Position numbers and translations under genes: made by a program
Part shown: piece by piece, positions 54,530 through 63,214 of the stretch
Layout of the letters: each line of letters starts with the position of its first letter
Position numbering within the stretch: position 1 is the stretch's first letter
Assembly: GCA_963721725.1 (NCBI GenBank)
Contig: CAVRLX010000020.1
Location: forward strand, 103,944 to 167,943
Origin: RI-153 sp963721725
Lineage (GTDB): Bacteria; Chloroflexota; Anaerolineae; Caldilineales; Caldilineaceae
Direction: 5' to 3'
Length of the DNA: 64,000 nt
Notes under the pieces: generated by a model
What the model was told of the DNA's origin: nothing
The model's input: the letters and a program-made list of their open reading frames with translations, nothing else
Database searches by the model: none

Positions 54530-55950
54530 ATGGCTGAAAATGGCAATAATGGAAGAACCGTTGGCACTGTAAGCAGTGTTATCGGTCCGGTGGTAGACTT
54601 TTCCTTCACCGGTGAGCATATCCCCGAAATCTATCACGCCGTCTATGTTGATATGCAGGATGGCAGTAGATTGACCTGTGAGATTCAACAACATCTGGGC
54701 GGTGGCAAAGTGCGCGCTGTCGCCATGAGTTCTACTGACGGTATGCGTCGTGGCATGGAGGCATACTCCGACCTCGCGCCGATTACCGTGCCTGTTGGCC
54801 CCGCAACCCTGGGCCGCATTTTTGATGTAACGGGTCAAGCAATCGACAATCGTGGCGATGTTGATACCCAGGAACGTTACCCCATCCACCGTAACCCGCC
54901 CTCTTTTTCTGAGCGCAGCACCCAGGCTGAGGTGTTTGTGACCGGTGTTAAGGTGATTGATCTGAGTCGCTCCTTTTACCAAGGGTGGCAAGACGGGCAT
55001 CTTCGGTGGGGCTGGTGTAGGCAAAACTGTGGTTATCCAGGAATTGATCCACAACGTGGCCGAGTTCCATAGTGGCTATTCCGTTTTTGCTGGCGTGGGC
55101 GAACGTACCCGTGAAGGCAATGACCTCTGGCATGAAATGCAGGAGTCTGGTGTGCTAAGCTCCACGGTAATGGTCTTTGGGCAGATGAACGAACCGCCTG
55201 GCGCGCGCCTACGTGTCGGATTGACCGGCGTTACCATGGCTGAGTATTTCCGTGATGAAGGCCGTGATGTGTTGCTCTTCATTGACAACATTTTCCGCTT
55301 CGTACAGGCTGGCGCTGAAGTATCTGCTCTGTTGGGGCGCCTGCCCAGCGCTGTGGGCTATGCGCCTACTTTGGGTACGGATATGGGTGATCTTCAGGAG
55401 CGCATTTCCTCCACCAAGACAGGCTCGATTACGTCGATGCAGGCCGTGTACGTGCCCGCCGATGACTATACGGATCCAGCCCCGGCGACTACCTTCGCCC
55501 ATCTAGACGCTACGATTACGCTGGAACGCGCCTTGGCCGACCAAGGTCTTTACCCGGCTGTGGATCCGCTTGGCTCTACTAGTCGTATTCTAGACATTAA
55601 CATTGTGGGCGAGGATCACTATAACGTAGCTCGGCGTGTGCAAGAGACTTTGCAGCGCTACCGCAATCTCCAAGACATTATTGCCATTTTGGGTGTGGAC
55701 GAGTTGAGCGAAGACGACAAATTGACTGTGGCGCGTGCACGTAAGGTTCAGCGCTTCTTGACTCAGCCATTCTTCGTCGCCCAACAGTTCACTGGCACAC
55801 CAGGCGTCTTTGTGAAAATCGAAGATACCGTGCGCGGCTTCCAGGAAATTCTCGATGGTAAGTACGATAGTCTGCCAGAAGCAGGCTTTTTACATGGTTG
55901 GCACCATCGACGAAGCCCTCGAAAAAGCTGAGCGACTGCGCTCTGAATAA
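54530..55950 (+). CDS. atpD: ATP synthase F1 subunit beta, interrupted by two frameshifts
   Basis: This is the catalytic subunit. The first part reads NGRTVGTVSSVIGPVVDFSF and breaks at 54965-54968. Deleting one base there gives KVIDLIAPFTKGGKTGIFGG, the normal Walker A region (GGAGVGKT). A second break at 55881 damages the end; deleting one base gives PEQAFYMVGTIDEALEKAE. The repaired frame is 472 residues (1419 nt), a normal beta length, with FIDNIFRFVQAGAEVSALLG and GRLPSAVGYAPTL intact. Because the gene is essential and all neighbours are intact, these are almost certainly sequence errors. Confidence 0.93.
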
Positions 55951-56012
55951 TCTGGTCCCGGCCCGCTTTTGGAGAACGGTCTGAAAGCAGGTATCAATGT
56001 TGGGAGAGACCT

Positions 56013-56456
56013 ATGCCAATCGAAGTTGAAATTGTTACACCTCGTCGCCAACTGTTTAGTGGCAGTGTCGATATGGTGACATTGCCCGGTGTGGAAGGCC
56101 AAATGGGGATTATGCGCAATCATGCACCCCTGTTGACCATCCTGGACGTCGGCGAAGTCACACTTCATCACATAGGCGGACGGCAAGAATATATTGCTGT
56201 TACCGGTGGTGTCGTAGAAGTGCGCCCTAACAAAGTCATTATTCTGGCCCGTGCTGCTGAGCGTGCTGAAGAAATTGACTTGGCGCGTGCCCAGGACGCT
56301 CTACAACGTGCGCAAGAATCCGTACGTAACCGTCCGCCGGGCGAACGCAAGCCCATTGAAGCAGCGCTACAACGCAGCCGAGTACGTCTCAAAGTGGCGG
56401 CCCGACGGCGACGTTCGGGCGGCCCGGCTGGCCAGTCTATGGGTGATGCGGAATAG
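56013..56456 (+). CDS. atpC: ATP synthase F1 subunit epsilon
   Basis: This 147-residue protein has the N-terminal beta-sandwich (VEIVTPRRQLFSGSVDMVTL, PGVEGQMGIMRNHAPLL) and C-terminal helices (AEEIDLARAQDALQRAQESV) of the family. The C-terminal region is followed by a basic Arg-rich stretch (VAARRRRSGG). It is last in the operon and is followed by a terminator. Confidence 0.95.
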   Translation: MPIEVEIVTPRRQLFSGSVDMVTLPGVEGQMGIMRNHAPLLTILDVGEVTLHHIGGRQEYIAVTGGVVEVRPNKVIILARAAERAEEIDLARAQDALQRAQESVRNRPPGERKPIEAALQRSRVRLKVAARRRRSGGPAGQSMGDAE

Positions 56457-56494
56457 TTCCAGCGGTATGATTTTATCGGCAAGTGATTTAAGAC

Positions 56495-56524
56495 AAAGCC
56501 GGGATCTGCACAGATCCCGGCTTT
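56495..56524. terminator. Terminator of the atp operon
   Basis: AAAGCCGGGATCTG / CAGATCCCGGCTTT form a perfect 14-bp stem with a 2-nt loop, with TTTT after it. Confidence 0.88.
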
Positions 56525-56657
56525 TGATGCTATTGACTCGTACGAATATCTCCTTTCGAGAATTTGATATGCCTGTCCTGTGTAGGTATAATGGTCGATA
56601 TGCCCTGCTTTCGTGCAGTGTATCTGCTCTGTGGTTAAATCTGGGAATTAATCCTCT

Positions 56658-57671
56658 ATGCTAGAGAAGCACATTGGTATTGACCTCGGCACTGTTAATG
56701 TTTTGGTGCATGTGCGGGGCCGCGGGATTGTGCTCCACGAACCCTCTGTTGTAGCCATTCGTCTGCGCGATAACAAAATGGTGGCTGTGGGTCACGAAGC
56801 CTATGATATGTTAGGCCGTACCCCCGAAAGCATTGAAGTAGCGCGCCCTATGCGTGATGGCGTTATTGCTGATTTTGTGGTGACAGAGGCCATGCTACGT
56901 TATTTTATCCGCGTGGTGGCGGGTCGTTTTAACCCCCTTTTCAAACCCAAAGTGATGATTAGCACGCCGCGTGGCGTCACCAGTGTAGAAGAGCGCGCCG
57001 TTCACGACGCAGCTATGCAGGCTGGTGCGGGCGCGGCTTATTTGATCCCAGAGCCACTCGCTGCTGCCTATGGGGCAGGGCTACCCATCGGCACGCCTAC
57101 AGGCAACATGGTCGTCGATATGGGCGGCGGCACCACAGAGGCGGCCATTGTCTCCATGTATGACATTGTGGTGTGGAGCAGCGTGCGTGTGGGCGGCAAT
57201 CGGCTGGATGAGTCAATCATCAACTATGTGCGCAAGAAATATAATCTGCTTATCGGTGAACAGACGGCCGAAGAGATAAAGATCGCCATTGGCTCGGCAT
57301 TGCCACTGGAAGAAGAGCGGCGCATTGAAGTGCGAGGGCGTGACCAAGTTAATGGCCTGCCCAAAACCATTGAGATCAACAGCAGCGAAGTGACCGAGGC
57401 TATGTCCGAGCCGCTTCAAGCGATTGTAAGCACCGTGCGCGCCACACTGGAGAAGGCTCCACCCGAACTTGCTGCTGATATTATTGACCGTGGGATGGTA
57501 ATTACCGGGGGCGGAGCACAGTTGCGGCACATTGCCCATCTGTTCACCCGTGAAACCGGTGTTCCTGCTTATGTAGCTGAGAACCCTATGGCCTGTGTTG
57601 CCTTAGGCGCCGGACGTGCTCTAGAAAACTACGAGATTATGCGTCGTAGTCTTCCCACAGTCTATTCCTAA
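56658..57671 (+). CDS. mreB: Rod-shape protein MreB
   Basis: This 337-residue actin homologue polymerises under the membrane and directs wall synthesis. IGIDLGTVNVLVHVRGRGIV is the phosphate-1 loop, GNMVVDMGGGTTEAAIVSM phosphate-2, and GMVITGGGAQLRHIAHLF the adenosine loop. The length fits the family. mreC and mreD are not adjacent. The atpC terminator and 130 bp separate it from the atp operon. Confidence 0.95.
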   Translation: MLEKHIGIDLGTVNVLVHVRGRGIVLHEPSVVAIRLRDNKMVAVGHEAYDMLGRTPESIEVARPMRDGVIADFVVTEAMLRYFIRVVAGRFNPLFKPKVMISTPRGVTSVEERAVHDAAMQAGAGAAYLIPEPLAAAYGAGLPIGTPTGNMVVDMGGGTTEAAIVSMYDIVVWSSVRVGGNRLDESIINYVRKKYNLLIGEQTAEEIKIAIGSALPLEEERRIEVRGRDQVNGLPKTIEINSSEVTEAMSEPLQAIVSTVRATLEKAPPELAADIIDRGMVITGGGAQLRHIAHLFTRETGVPAYVAENPMACVALGAGRALENYEIMRRSLPTVYS

Positions 57672-57817
57672 AGCTATACCCCTTGAAATTTGAGAAAACA
57701 TTCAAAGTGGTGTAAACCTACTAAAGCGTTTTACTTAAGGATTGAAAACAGCTTGTTTTGTGGTCATCCTCTAGAAACGCAAAGGCACACTAAAAATGTT
57801 TTGTTCATCTTAAAGGT

Positions 57818-57846
57818 TTGACATTTGGTGTAAGGTGCAATACAAT
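57818..57846 (+). promoter_or_regulatory. Strong sigma-70 promoter before ridA
   Basis: TTGACA (57818-57823), a 17-bp spacer and TACAAT (57841-57846). The leader to the ridA TTG is about 115 nt and contains the hairpin at 57915. Confidence 0.75.
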
Positions 57847-57914
57847 ATTGCGGTGTCTTGTACGAGTTCATTGCAATAATAATTGCTATTTCCTCCTATA
57901 CCCCGTTTATGGCT

Positions 57915-57939
57915 AGGGTCCTCTTCGGATGAGGCCCTT
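57915..57939 (+). other. Leader hairpin in the ridA transcript
   Basis: AGGGTCCTC and GAGGCCCTT pair around TTCGGAT with one bulged base. It lies after the promoter and before ridA, so it is a leader hairpin; it might also be a weak terminator for mreB read-through. Confidence 0.4.
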
Positions 57940-57967
57940 TATATGTGAATTTTGAGAGAAATAACTA

Positions 57968-58348
57968 TTGGATCGCCACGTTATACAGACAGAAAAAGCA
58001 CCCGCTGCCGTAGGCCCCTATTCCCAGGCCATCAAAAGTGGGAACTTTGTATTTACATCCGGCCAAATCGGTATTAATCCATTGACCGGTCAATTGCGTT
58101 TGGGCATTGAAGAGCAGACTCGTCAGGTTCTCTCGAATTTGCAAGCCGTCTTAACAGTTGCGGGTTCTGGAATGGATCGGATTCTCAAAACCACTATTTT
58201 TCTGACGGATATTACAGAATTTAGCACGGTTAATGCGATCTATGCCCAATCATTTAGTAATGAACCACCGGCACGCAGTACTGTTCAGGTTGCGGCGTTA
58301 CCTTTAGGCGCGTTGGTCGAGATCGAGGCTGTTGCCTTGTTGGAGTAA
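57968..58348 (+). CDS. ridA: Rid family enamine/imine deaminase
   Basis: This 126-residue protein has the family signatures KAPAAVGPYSQAIKSGNFVF, SGQIGINPLTG and PPARSTVQVAALPLGALVEI, then EAVA. The Arg of PARST is the catalytic carboxylate-binding residue of true RidA enzymes, which hydrolyse reactive enamines from PLP enzymes. The start is TTG 57968, with a TTTTGAGAGAAA context. Confidence 0.92.
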   Translation: MDRHVIQTEKAPAAVGPYSQAIKSGNFVFTSGQIGINPLTGQLRLGIEEQTRQVLSNLQAVLTVAGSGMDRILKTTIFLTDITEFSTVNAIYAQSFSNEPPARSTVQVAALPLGALVEIEAVALLE

Positions 58349-58487
58349 TATCCCCACTTTTGGAAACAATACAGTCCCTTGACTGTTTTTTTAACCTTGT
58401 AAGTTTCTTGTCGCATCATTCTCAGAATGAGCGCGGCTACAATCCCGTGGATTCTATTTTTTTTGTATCGGAGGAAGTCTCGGATCT

Positions 58488-59774
58488 ATGAGCAATCAGC
58501 AGGCACTACTCGAAAAATCGTTTATGGGCAGCTACATGTTTGGGTTTGATGACGTTGTACAAGACGAGAGTGAGCATCCAATGGCTCAACTTTTGGCAGA
58601 GTTTGACGAAGCATACAACGAGCCACAGACTGGAGAGATTCGTCAGGGCGTCATTGTTGACAAACGTCTGAACGAAATCCTTGTAGACATTGGATTCAAG
58701 TCGGAAGGTATTGTCGCTGGTCGTGAATTGGATCGACTTGGCGATGAAATCGACGAGCTAAGCATCGGTGATGAAGTGCCCGTGTATGTACTACGCGAGG
58801 ACAAAGATGGCAATCTAATGCTGAGCATTGCTCGTGCCAAAGCCGAAGAGGACTGGGCACAGGCCGAGGAATTGTTGGAAAGCCAGGATATCTTTGTGGG
58901 CACAGTCAGCGGTTGCAACCGCGGCGGCGTGATCCTGCGCATTGGTCGGGTGCGTGGCTTTGTGCCAGCCAGCCAGTTGAGCAGCGAAAGCCAAAGCATG
59001 CAACTGACTGATATTGAAAACGATGACGAACGCTGGCACGGTTTGATGGATACCGAAATGCGCGTCAAAGTAATCGATTTGGATCGCCGCCGTAATCGGC
59101 TGATTCTTTCCGAGCGCCAAGCCATGCGTGAATGGCGCAAGGAGCAAAAAGAGAAGCTCTTGCAGGAACTGGGTGAGGGTCACGAGATCGAAGGCACTGT
59201 CAGCAGCTTGGCTGACTTTGGCGCTTTCGTCAACTTGGGCGGGGCTGATGGCCTGATCCACTTGAGCGAACTGAGTTGGGGCCGTGTCAATCATCCCAAC
59301 GAAGTTGTTAAGATCGGCCAGAAGGTCAAGGTTATGGTCATCAGCGTGGATCTGGATCGCAAGCGCATTGGCTTGAGCCTGCGCCGCTTGCAGCCAGAGC
59401 CGTGGGATACGGTCACTGATAAGTATTCGGTGGGTCAGGTTGTCCCCTGCACGATTACCAAGCTGGTGAACTTTGGGGCGTTTGCACGTCTGGATGGGGA
59501 TGCCATTGAGGGCCTGATCCACATTAGCGAGCTTTCTGACCGCCGTATCACCCACCCCAAGGAAGTTGTTTCCGAGGGCGAACAGTACGATCTGCGCATC
59601 ATTCGCATTGATATTGACAAGCGTCGCATGGGGTTGAGCCTGAAGCAAGCACTGCCCGAAGAGGAAACCGCAGGCTTTGATTGGGCCCCAGCTCCCGCTG
59701 GTGAAGAGACGATTGCTGAGACTGTAGCGGCAGAGGTTGTGATGGTTGAGGAACCTGTCCGAGAATTAGCATAG
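58488..59774 (+). CDS. rpsA: 30S ribosomal protein S1 (four S1 domains)
   Basis: This 428-residue protein has four S1 RNA-binding motifs at about 45-115, 130-205, 225-295 and 310-385. Domains 3 and 4 have the canonical GTVSSLADFGAFVNLGGADG, then LIHLSELSWGRV, and TKLVNFGAFARL. Acidic N- and C-terminal tails flank them. E. coli S1 has six domains; four is usual in this and related phyla. A TCGGAGGA site precedes ATG 58488. Confidence 0.9.
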   Translation: MSNQQALLEKSFMGSYMFGFDDVVQDESEHPMAQLLAEFDEAYNEPQTGEIRQGVIVDKRLNEILVDIGFKSEGIVAGRELDRLGDEIDELSIGDEVPVYVLREDKDGNLMLSIARAKAEEDWAQAEELLESQDIFVGTVSGCNRGGVILRIGRVRGFVPASQLSSESQSMQLTDIENDDERWHGLMDTEMRVKVIDLDRRRNRLILSERQAMREWRKEQKEKLLQELGEGHEIEGTVSSLADFGAFVNLGGADGLIHLSELSWGRVNHPNEVVKIGQKVKVMVISVDLDRKRIGLSLRRLQPEPWDTVTDKYSVGQVVPCTITKLVNFGAFARLDGDAIEGLIHISELSDRRITHPKEVVSEGEQYDLRIIRIDIDKRRMGLSLKQALPEEETAGFDWAPAPAGEETIAETVAAEVVMVEEPVRELA

Positions 59775-59804
59775 GCTTTCTTTTTAACCTGTTAGATTAA
59801 AATG

Positions 59805-59831
59805 CGTGGCACAGCGTTAAGCTGTGCCACG
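59805..59831. terminator. Terminator of rpsA
   Basis: CGTGGCACAGC / GCTGTGCCACG form an 11-bp stem with a 5-nt loop followed by TTTTATTT. Confidence 0.88.
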
Positions 59832-60290
59832 TTTTATTTCTTGCTAAAATGGGTGAACTGGAACCAGAGAATCAGCTTGGCCGTTCAGGGGAAGGCAAGT
59901 GGAGTGAATGGTTGCCATAAGCGCCGGGCAGGGGTAATAGAAGTGCCGGGGACATCTCCCAGGGAAAGAGGACGATTTCGCCACTAAAGTCGACGCCAGC
60001 CCTAAAATCACCGCCACTTTTCGGCGATTCGGCCCCATTTTGAATTATCCCTGTGGGGTTTTGTCGTATTGACAAAGTGAATCCCCGCTCGTTACAATAA
60101 AGAGGCTTCTTGGCTTATGCTGAGTTTCATCTGCCTGTGCCACATCATATAGGTTGACATCAAGCTGGCTCTTTCCCCCTCTATCAAAGCGGAACTCTCA
60201 TTACGGCAGGTTGGTAAACGTTGTGTTAATTTATTCCTATCCACTTTGTGGGTGGGAGAGATGATAGCTACTTTCGAGGTATAGAACTCC
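59832..60290. other. Intergenic region upstream of clpC
   Basis: About 460 bp without a gene. It holds the clpC promoter and a long leader of about 185 nt. I looked for CIRCE (TTAGCACTC) and CtsR-like heptad repeats and saw neither. Small frames here have no ribosome site. Confidence 0.4.
60069..60098 (+). promoter_or_regulatory. Sigma-70 promoter of clpC
   Basis: TTGACA (60069-60074), an 18-bp spacer and TACAAT (60093-60098), the same boxes as the ridA promoter. Confidence 0.7.
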
Positions 60291-62816
60291 ATGTCTGACA
60301 AACTTGATCGTTTTACAAAACGTGCCCGGCGTGTTTTAACCCTGGCACAAGAAGAGGCGTTACGACTTAACCATAACTATATAGGCACGGAGCACCTGCT
60401 CTTGGGGCTGGTCCGCGAGGAAAATAGTGTCGCCGTTAAGGTCCTGAAGGAATTGGGGGTAGAGCCAGGTCAGGTTGTGCGAGCTGTTGAGCGAACTGTT
60501 GGACGAGGCGAACGTACGCCGTTTGGCAAACCAACCTTGGCGCCACGCACCAAACGTGTTATCGAGCTGGCAGTGGAAGAGGCCCGCATGATGGGCCATC
60601 ACTATATCGGTACTGAACACCTATTACTGGGCCTTGTGCGCGAAGGGGAGGGCATTGCGGTCAATGTCCTGCGCGGTTTAGGGATTAACTTAGATCGGGT
60701 CCGTACCCAAACGGCTCGCAACATCTTGCAAAGCCAAGCGCAAACCAAAGATAAGCAAAAGAAAGAATCAAAGACCCCCCTGGTCGATCAATTGGGGATG
60801 GATCTTACTGCGGCGGCTGAAGAAGGCCGTCTCGACCCTGTGATTGGTCGTCAGAATGAAATTGAACGAGTTATCCAGATTCTGAGTCGACGCACCAAGA
60901 ACAACCCTGCGCTTATCGGTGAGCCGGGCGTTGGCAAGACGGCTATTATTGAGGGACTTGCCCAGCGCGTGATTGATGGTAATGTGCCAGAGCCGCTGCT
61001 TAATAAGCGCATTCTGATGCTGGATGTGGGCAGTCTTGTGGCTGGCACCATGTACCGTGGTCAGTTTGAGGAGCGCTTGAAGAAGGTAATCGATGAGATT
61101 ATCAACAGTGGTGCTATTCTCTTTATTGATGAAGTCCACATGTTGGTGGGGGCCGGCGCAGCCGGTAGCAGTGTTGACGCCGCTAATATCCTAAAACCGG
61201 CTTTGAGCCGCGGTGAGTTGCAGGTCATCGGCGCAACTACACTCGATGAGTATCGTAAGTATATTGAGAGCGATGCCGCCCTGGAACGCCGTTTCCAACC
61301 GGTTTTGGTGGAAGAGCCAGGCATTGAAGAGACGATTGAAATCCTGCGTGGTGTCAAGAGCCGCTATGAAGAGCACCACAAATTGGTGATCACTGAAGAG
61401 GCGATTGATGCAGCCGCCCATCTGGCCGCGCGTTATGTGCCAGACCGGTTCATGCCCGACAAGGCGATTGATTTGATCGACGAGGCTGGTAGCCGTGTGC
61501 GTATGTACAAAGCGCCCCATGCTGCCAGCCTGCGCGAGACTTTTATCAGCTTGAAGAAGCTGCAAAAAGAAAAAGAAGAAGCTTTGGAAACACAACGCTT
61601 TGATGATGCGATTGATCTGCGTTATCGAGAGGTTGAATTGCAAGCGAAGCTGGAGAAGTTGCGCGAGGGTTGGCAACAAGTGGCAAACCGACCGCAAGTA
61701 ACGGCCGATGATATTGCTGAAGTGGTCTCCATGTGGACAGGTATACCGGTCCATCGTATGGCAGGGGAAGAACGTGCGCGCCTGTTGGAGATGGAGGGTC
61801 AACTGCACAAACGTATTATCGGGCAGGAAGAACCCATCAAAGCGATTAGCAAAGCAGTGCGCCGCGCCCGTGCCGGTTTGAAAGATCCGCGTCGGCCCAT
61901 TGGTACCTTTATCTTTTTGGGACCAACAGGGGTAGGTAAAACTGAGTTAACCAAAGCCCTGGCTGAATTTCTCTTTGGTAGCCAAGAAGCTCTGATCAAA
62001 CTCGACATGAGCGAGTTTATGGAACGCCATAACGTTAGCCGGTTGGTGGGTGCGCCTCCAGGGTATGTGGGCTACGAAGAAGGCGGTCAACTCACTGAGG
62101 CTGTGCGCCGTCGCCCGTACAGTGTAATTTTGCTAGATGAGATTGAAAAGGCGCATCCTGAAGCCTTCAACATGCTTTTGCAAATTATGGAAGACGGACA
62201 TCTCACCGATGCCAAAGGGCGGCGCGTGGATTTCCGCAATGCCCTCTTGATTATGACCAGCAACATTGGGGCGAAACTCATTCAAGGCTCTAAAGGGATT
62301 GGGTTTGCCATTACCTCCGACGAGCAGACGTTGCAAGAGAATGAGTATCAACAGATGAAGAACCGGGTTATGGATGCCTTGAAAAAGACTTTCCGCCCTG
62401 AATTCATCAACCGCCTCGACGGCATCATGGTCTTCCGCAGTCTTAATAAGGATGAAATTACTCAGATCGTCGAATTGGAGCTGAAAACGCTGCGTAAGCA
62501 GTTAGAAGAGCAAGAGATGGACTTGGTTCTGACTGAAGAAGCCCGTCTTGCCATTGCTGACGCTGGTTATGATCCTGACTATGGCGCACGTCCTTTGCGC
62601 CGTGTGATTCAAAACGAAATTCAGGATCCATTAAGTGAAGCGTTGCTTTCGACCCGGTTTGTGGCAGGCGATACCATTGAAGTGGGATACAAAGCCTTTG
62701 AGAAGCCAGAAGCTGGGAAAAAGGGTGAGTATGTCTTTGATGCCATTGCGCATCGCGAGGTAAAAGCCGAAGACACAGAAACGACTGACGCCATCGAAGC
62801 CATGTTGCAACAGTAG
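60291..62816 (+). CDS. clpC: ATP-dependent Clp protease ATPase subunit ClpC
   Basis: This 841-residue protein has two Clp_N repeats (1-150, NYIGTEHLLLGLVREENSVA and HYIGTEHLLLGLVREGEGIA), AAA-1 with Walker A GEPGVGKTA, and a UVR-type coiled region (DAIDLRYREVELQAKLEKLR). AAA-2 follows with GPTGVGKTE and VGAPPGYVGYEEGGQLTEAV. The tail is acidic. ClpC unfolds proteins and feeds them to ClpP and may regulate heat-shock regulators. No mcsA, mcsB or ctsR is adjacent, unlike Firmicutes. Confidence 0.96.
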   Translation: MSDKLDRFTKRARRVLTLAQEEALRLNHNYIGTEHLLLGLVREENSVAVKVLKELGVEPGQVVRAVERTVGRGERTPFGKPTLAPRTKRVIELAVEEARMMGHHYIGTEHLLLGLVREGEGIAVNVLRGLGINLDRVRTQTARNILQSQAQTKDKQKKESKTPLVDQLGMDLTAAAEEGRLDPVIGRQNEIERVIQILSRRTKNNPALIGEPGVGKTAIIEGLAQRVIDGNVPEPLLNKRILMLDVGSLVAGTMYRGQFEERLKKVIDEIINSGAILFIDEVHMLVGAGAAGSSVDAANILKPALSRGELQVIGATTLDEYRKYIESDAALERRFQPVLVEEPGIEETIEILRGVKSRYEEHHKLVITEEAIDAAAHLAARYVPDRFMPDKAIDLIDEAGSRVRMYKAPHAASLRETFISLKKLQKEKEEALETQRFDDAIDLRYREVELQAKLEKLREGWQQVANRPQVTADDIAEVVSMWTGIPVHRMAGEERARLLEMEGQLHKRIIGQEEPIKAISKAVRRARAGLKDPRRPIGTFIFLGPTGVGKTELTKALAEFLFGSQEALIKLDMSEFMERHNVSRLVGAPPGYVGYEEGGQLTEAVRRRPYSVILLDEIEKAHPEAFNMLLQIMEDGHLTDAKGRRVDFRNALLIMTSNIGAKLIQGSKGIGFAITSDEQTLQENEYQQMKNRVMDALKKTFRPEFINRLDGIMVFRSLNKDEITQIVELELKTLRKQLEEQEMDLVLTEEARLAIADAGYDPDYGARPLRRVIQNEIQDPLSEALLSTRFVAGDTIEVGYKAFEKPEAGKKGEYVFDAIAHREVKAEDTETTDAIEAMLQQ

Positions 62817-63214
62817 CGAAGTTGATTCCACGAAAGTAAGTATGCACAAGTCTCGGCACTTCACGGACTTACGACAGAAAGTGCCAAGACTTTAGCCAGA
62901 TAGTTTATTCTTTGGCGTAGCCTACGATCAGATAAGTTGATAAAGGCGGATCTGTTTATAATACAGATCCGCCTTTTTTGGTCGATTGATGTGGTTCCCC
63001 CTTTCAACCACTATTAAGCTGAACCTCCCCAGCTAGTGATCTTCCTAATAGCTTAAACACGATTACTCTGGTATGAAAATATCATAAAGCCGAGTTCTTG
63101 AGGTCATATTCGCTTTGAAAATAGAGATCGATTGTATGACAAACTCGGTTTTTAGATTGAGCAACCACGCTTACATCATCTTTAGAACGCAAAGCTAGAT
63201 AAGGCATACTGACC
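62817..63214. other. Intergenic region after clpC
   Basis: 398 bp without a gene. It has an imperfect hairpin (GTCTCGGCACTT with AAGTGCCAAGAC) at 62850-62892, the strong terminator at 62943, and an AT-rich stretch before the aminotransferase gene that presumably holds its promoter. Confidence 0.45.
62943..62979 (+). terminator. Terminator after clpC
   Basis: AAGGCGGATCTG / CAGATCCGCCTT form a 12-bp stem with a 9-nt loop and TTTTTT after it. Confidence 0.9.

Noticed and set aside
54965..55881. Programmed ribosomal frameshifting in atpD
   Set aside because: Two shifts in one gene, no slippery heptamer, no stimulatory structure, and no precedent in this subunit. Similar one-base insertions occur in three other genes.
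59832..60290. Possible CIRCE or CtsR operator before clpC
   Set aside because: I could not find the TTAGCACTC inverted repeat or tandem CtsR heptads in this stretch.
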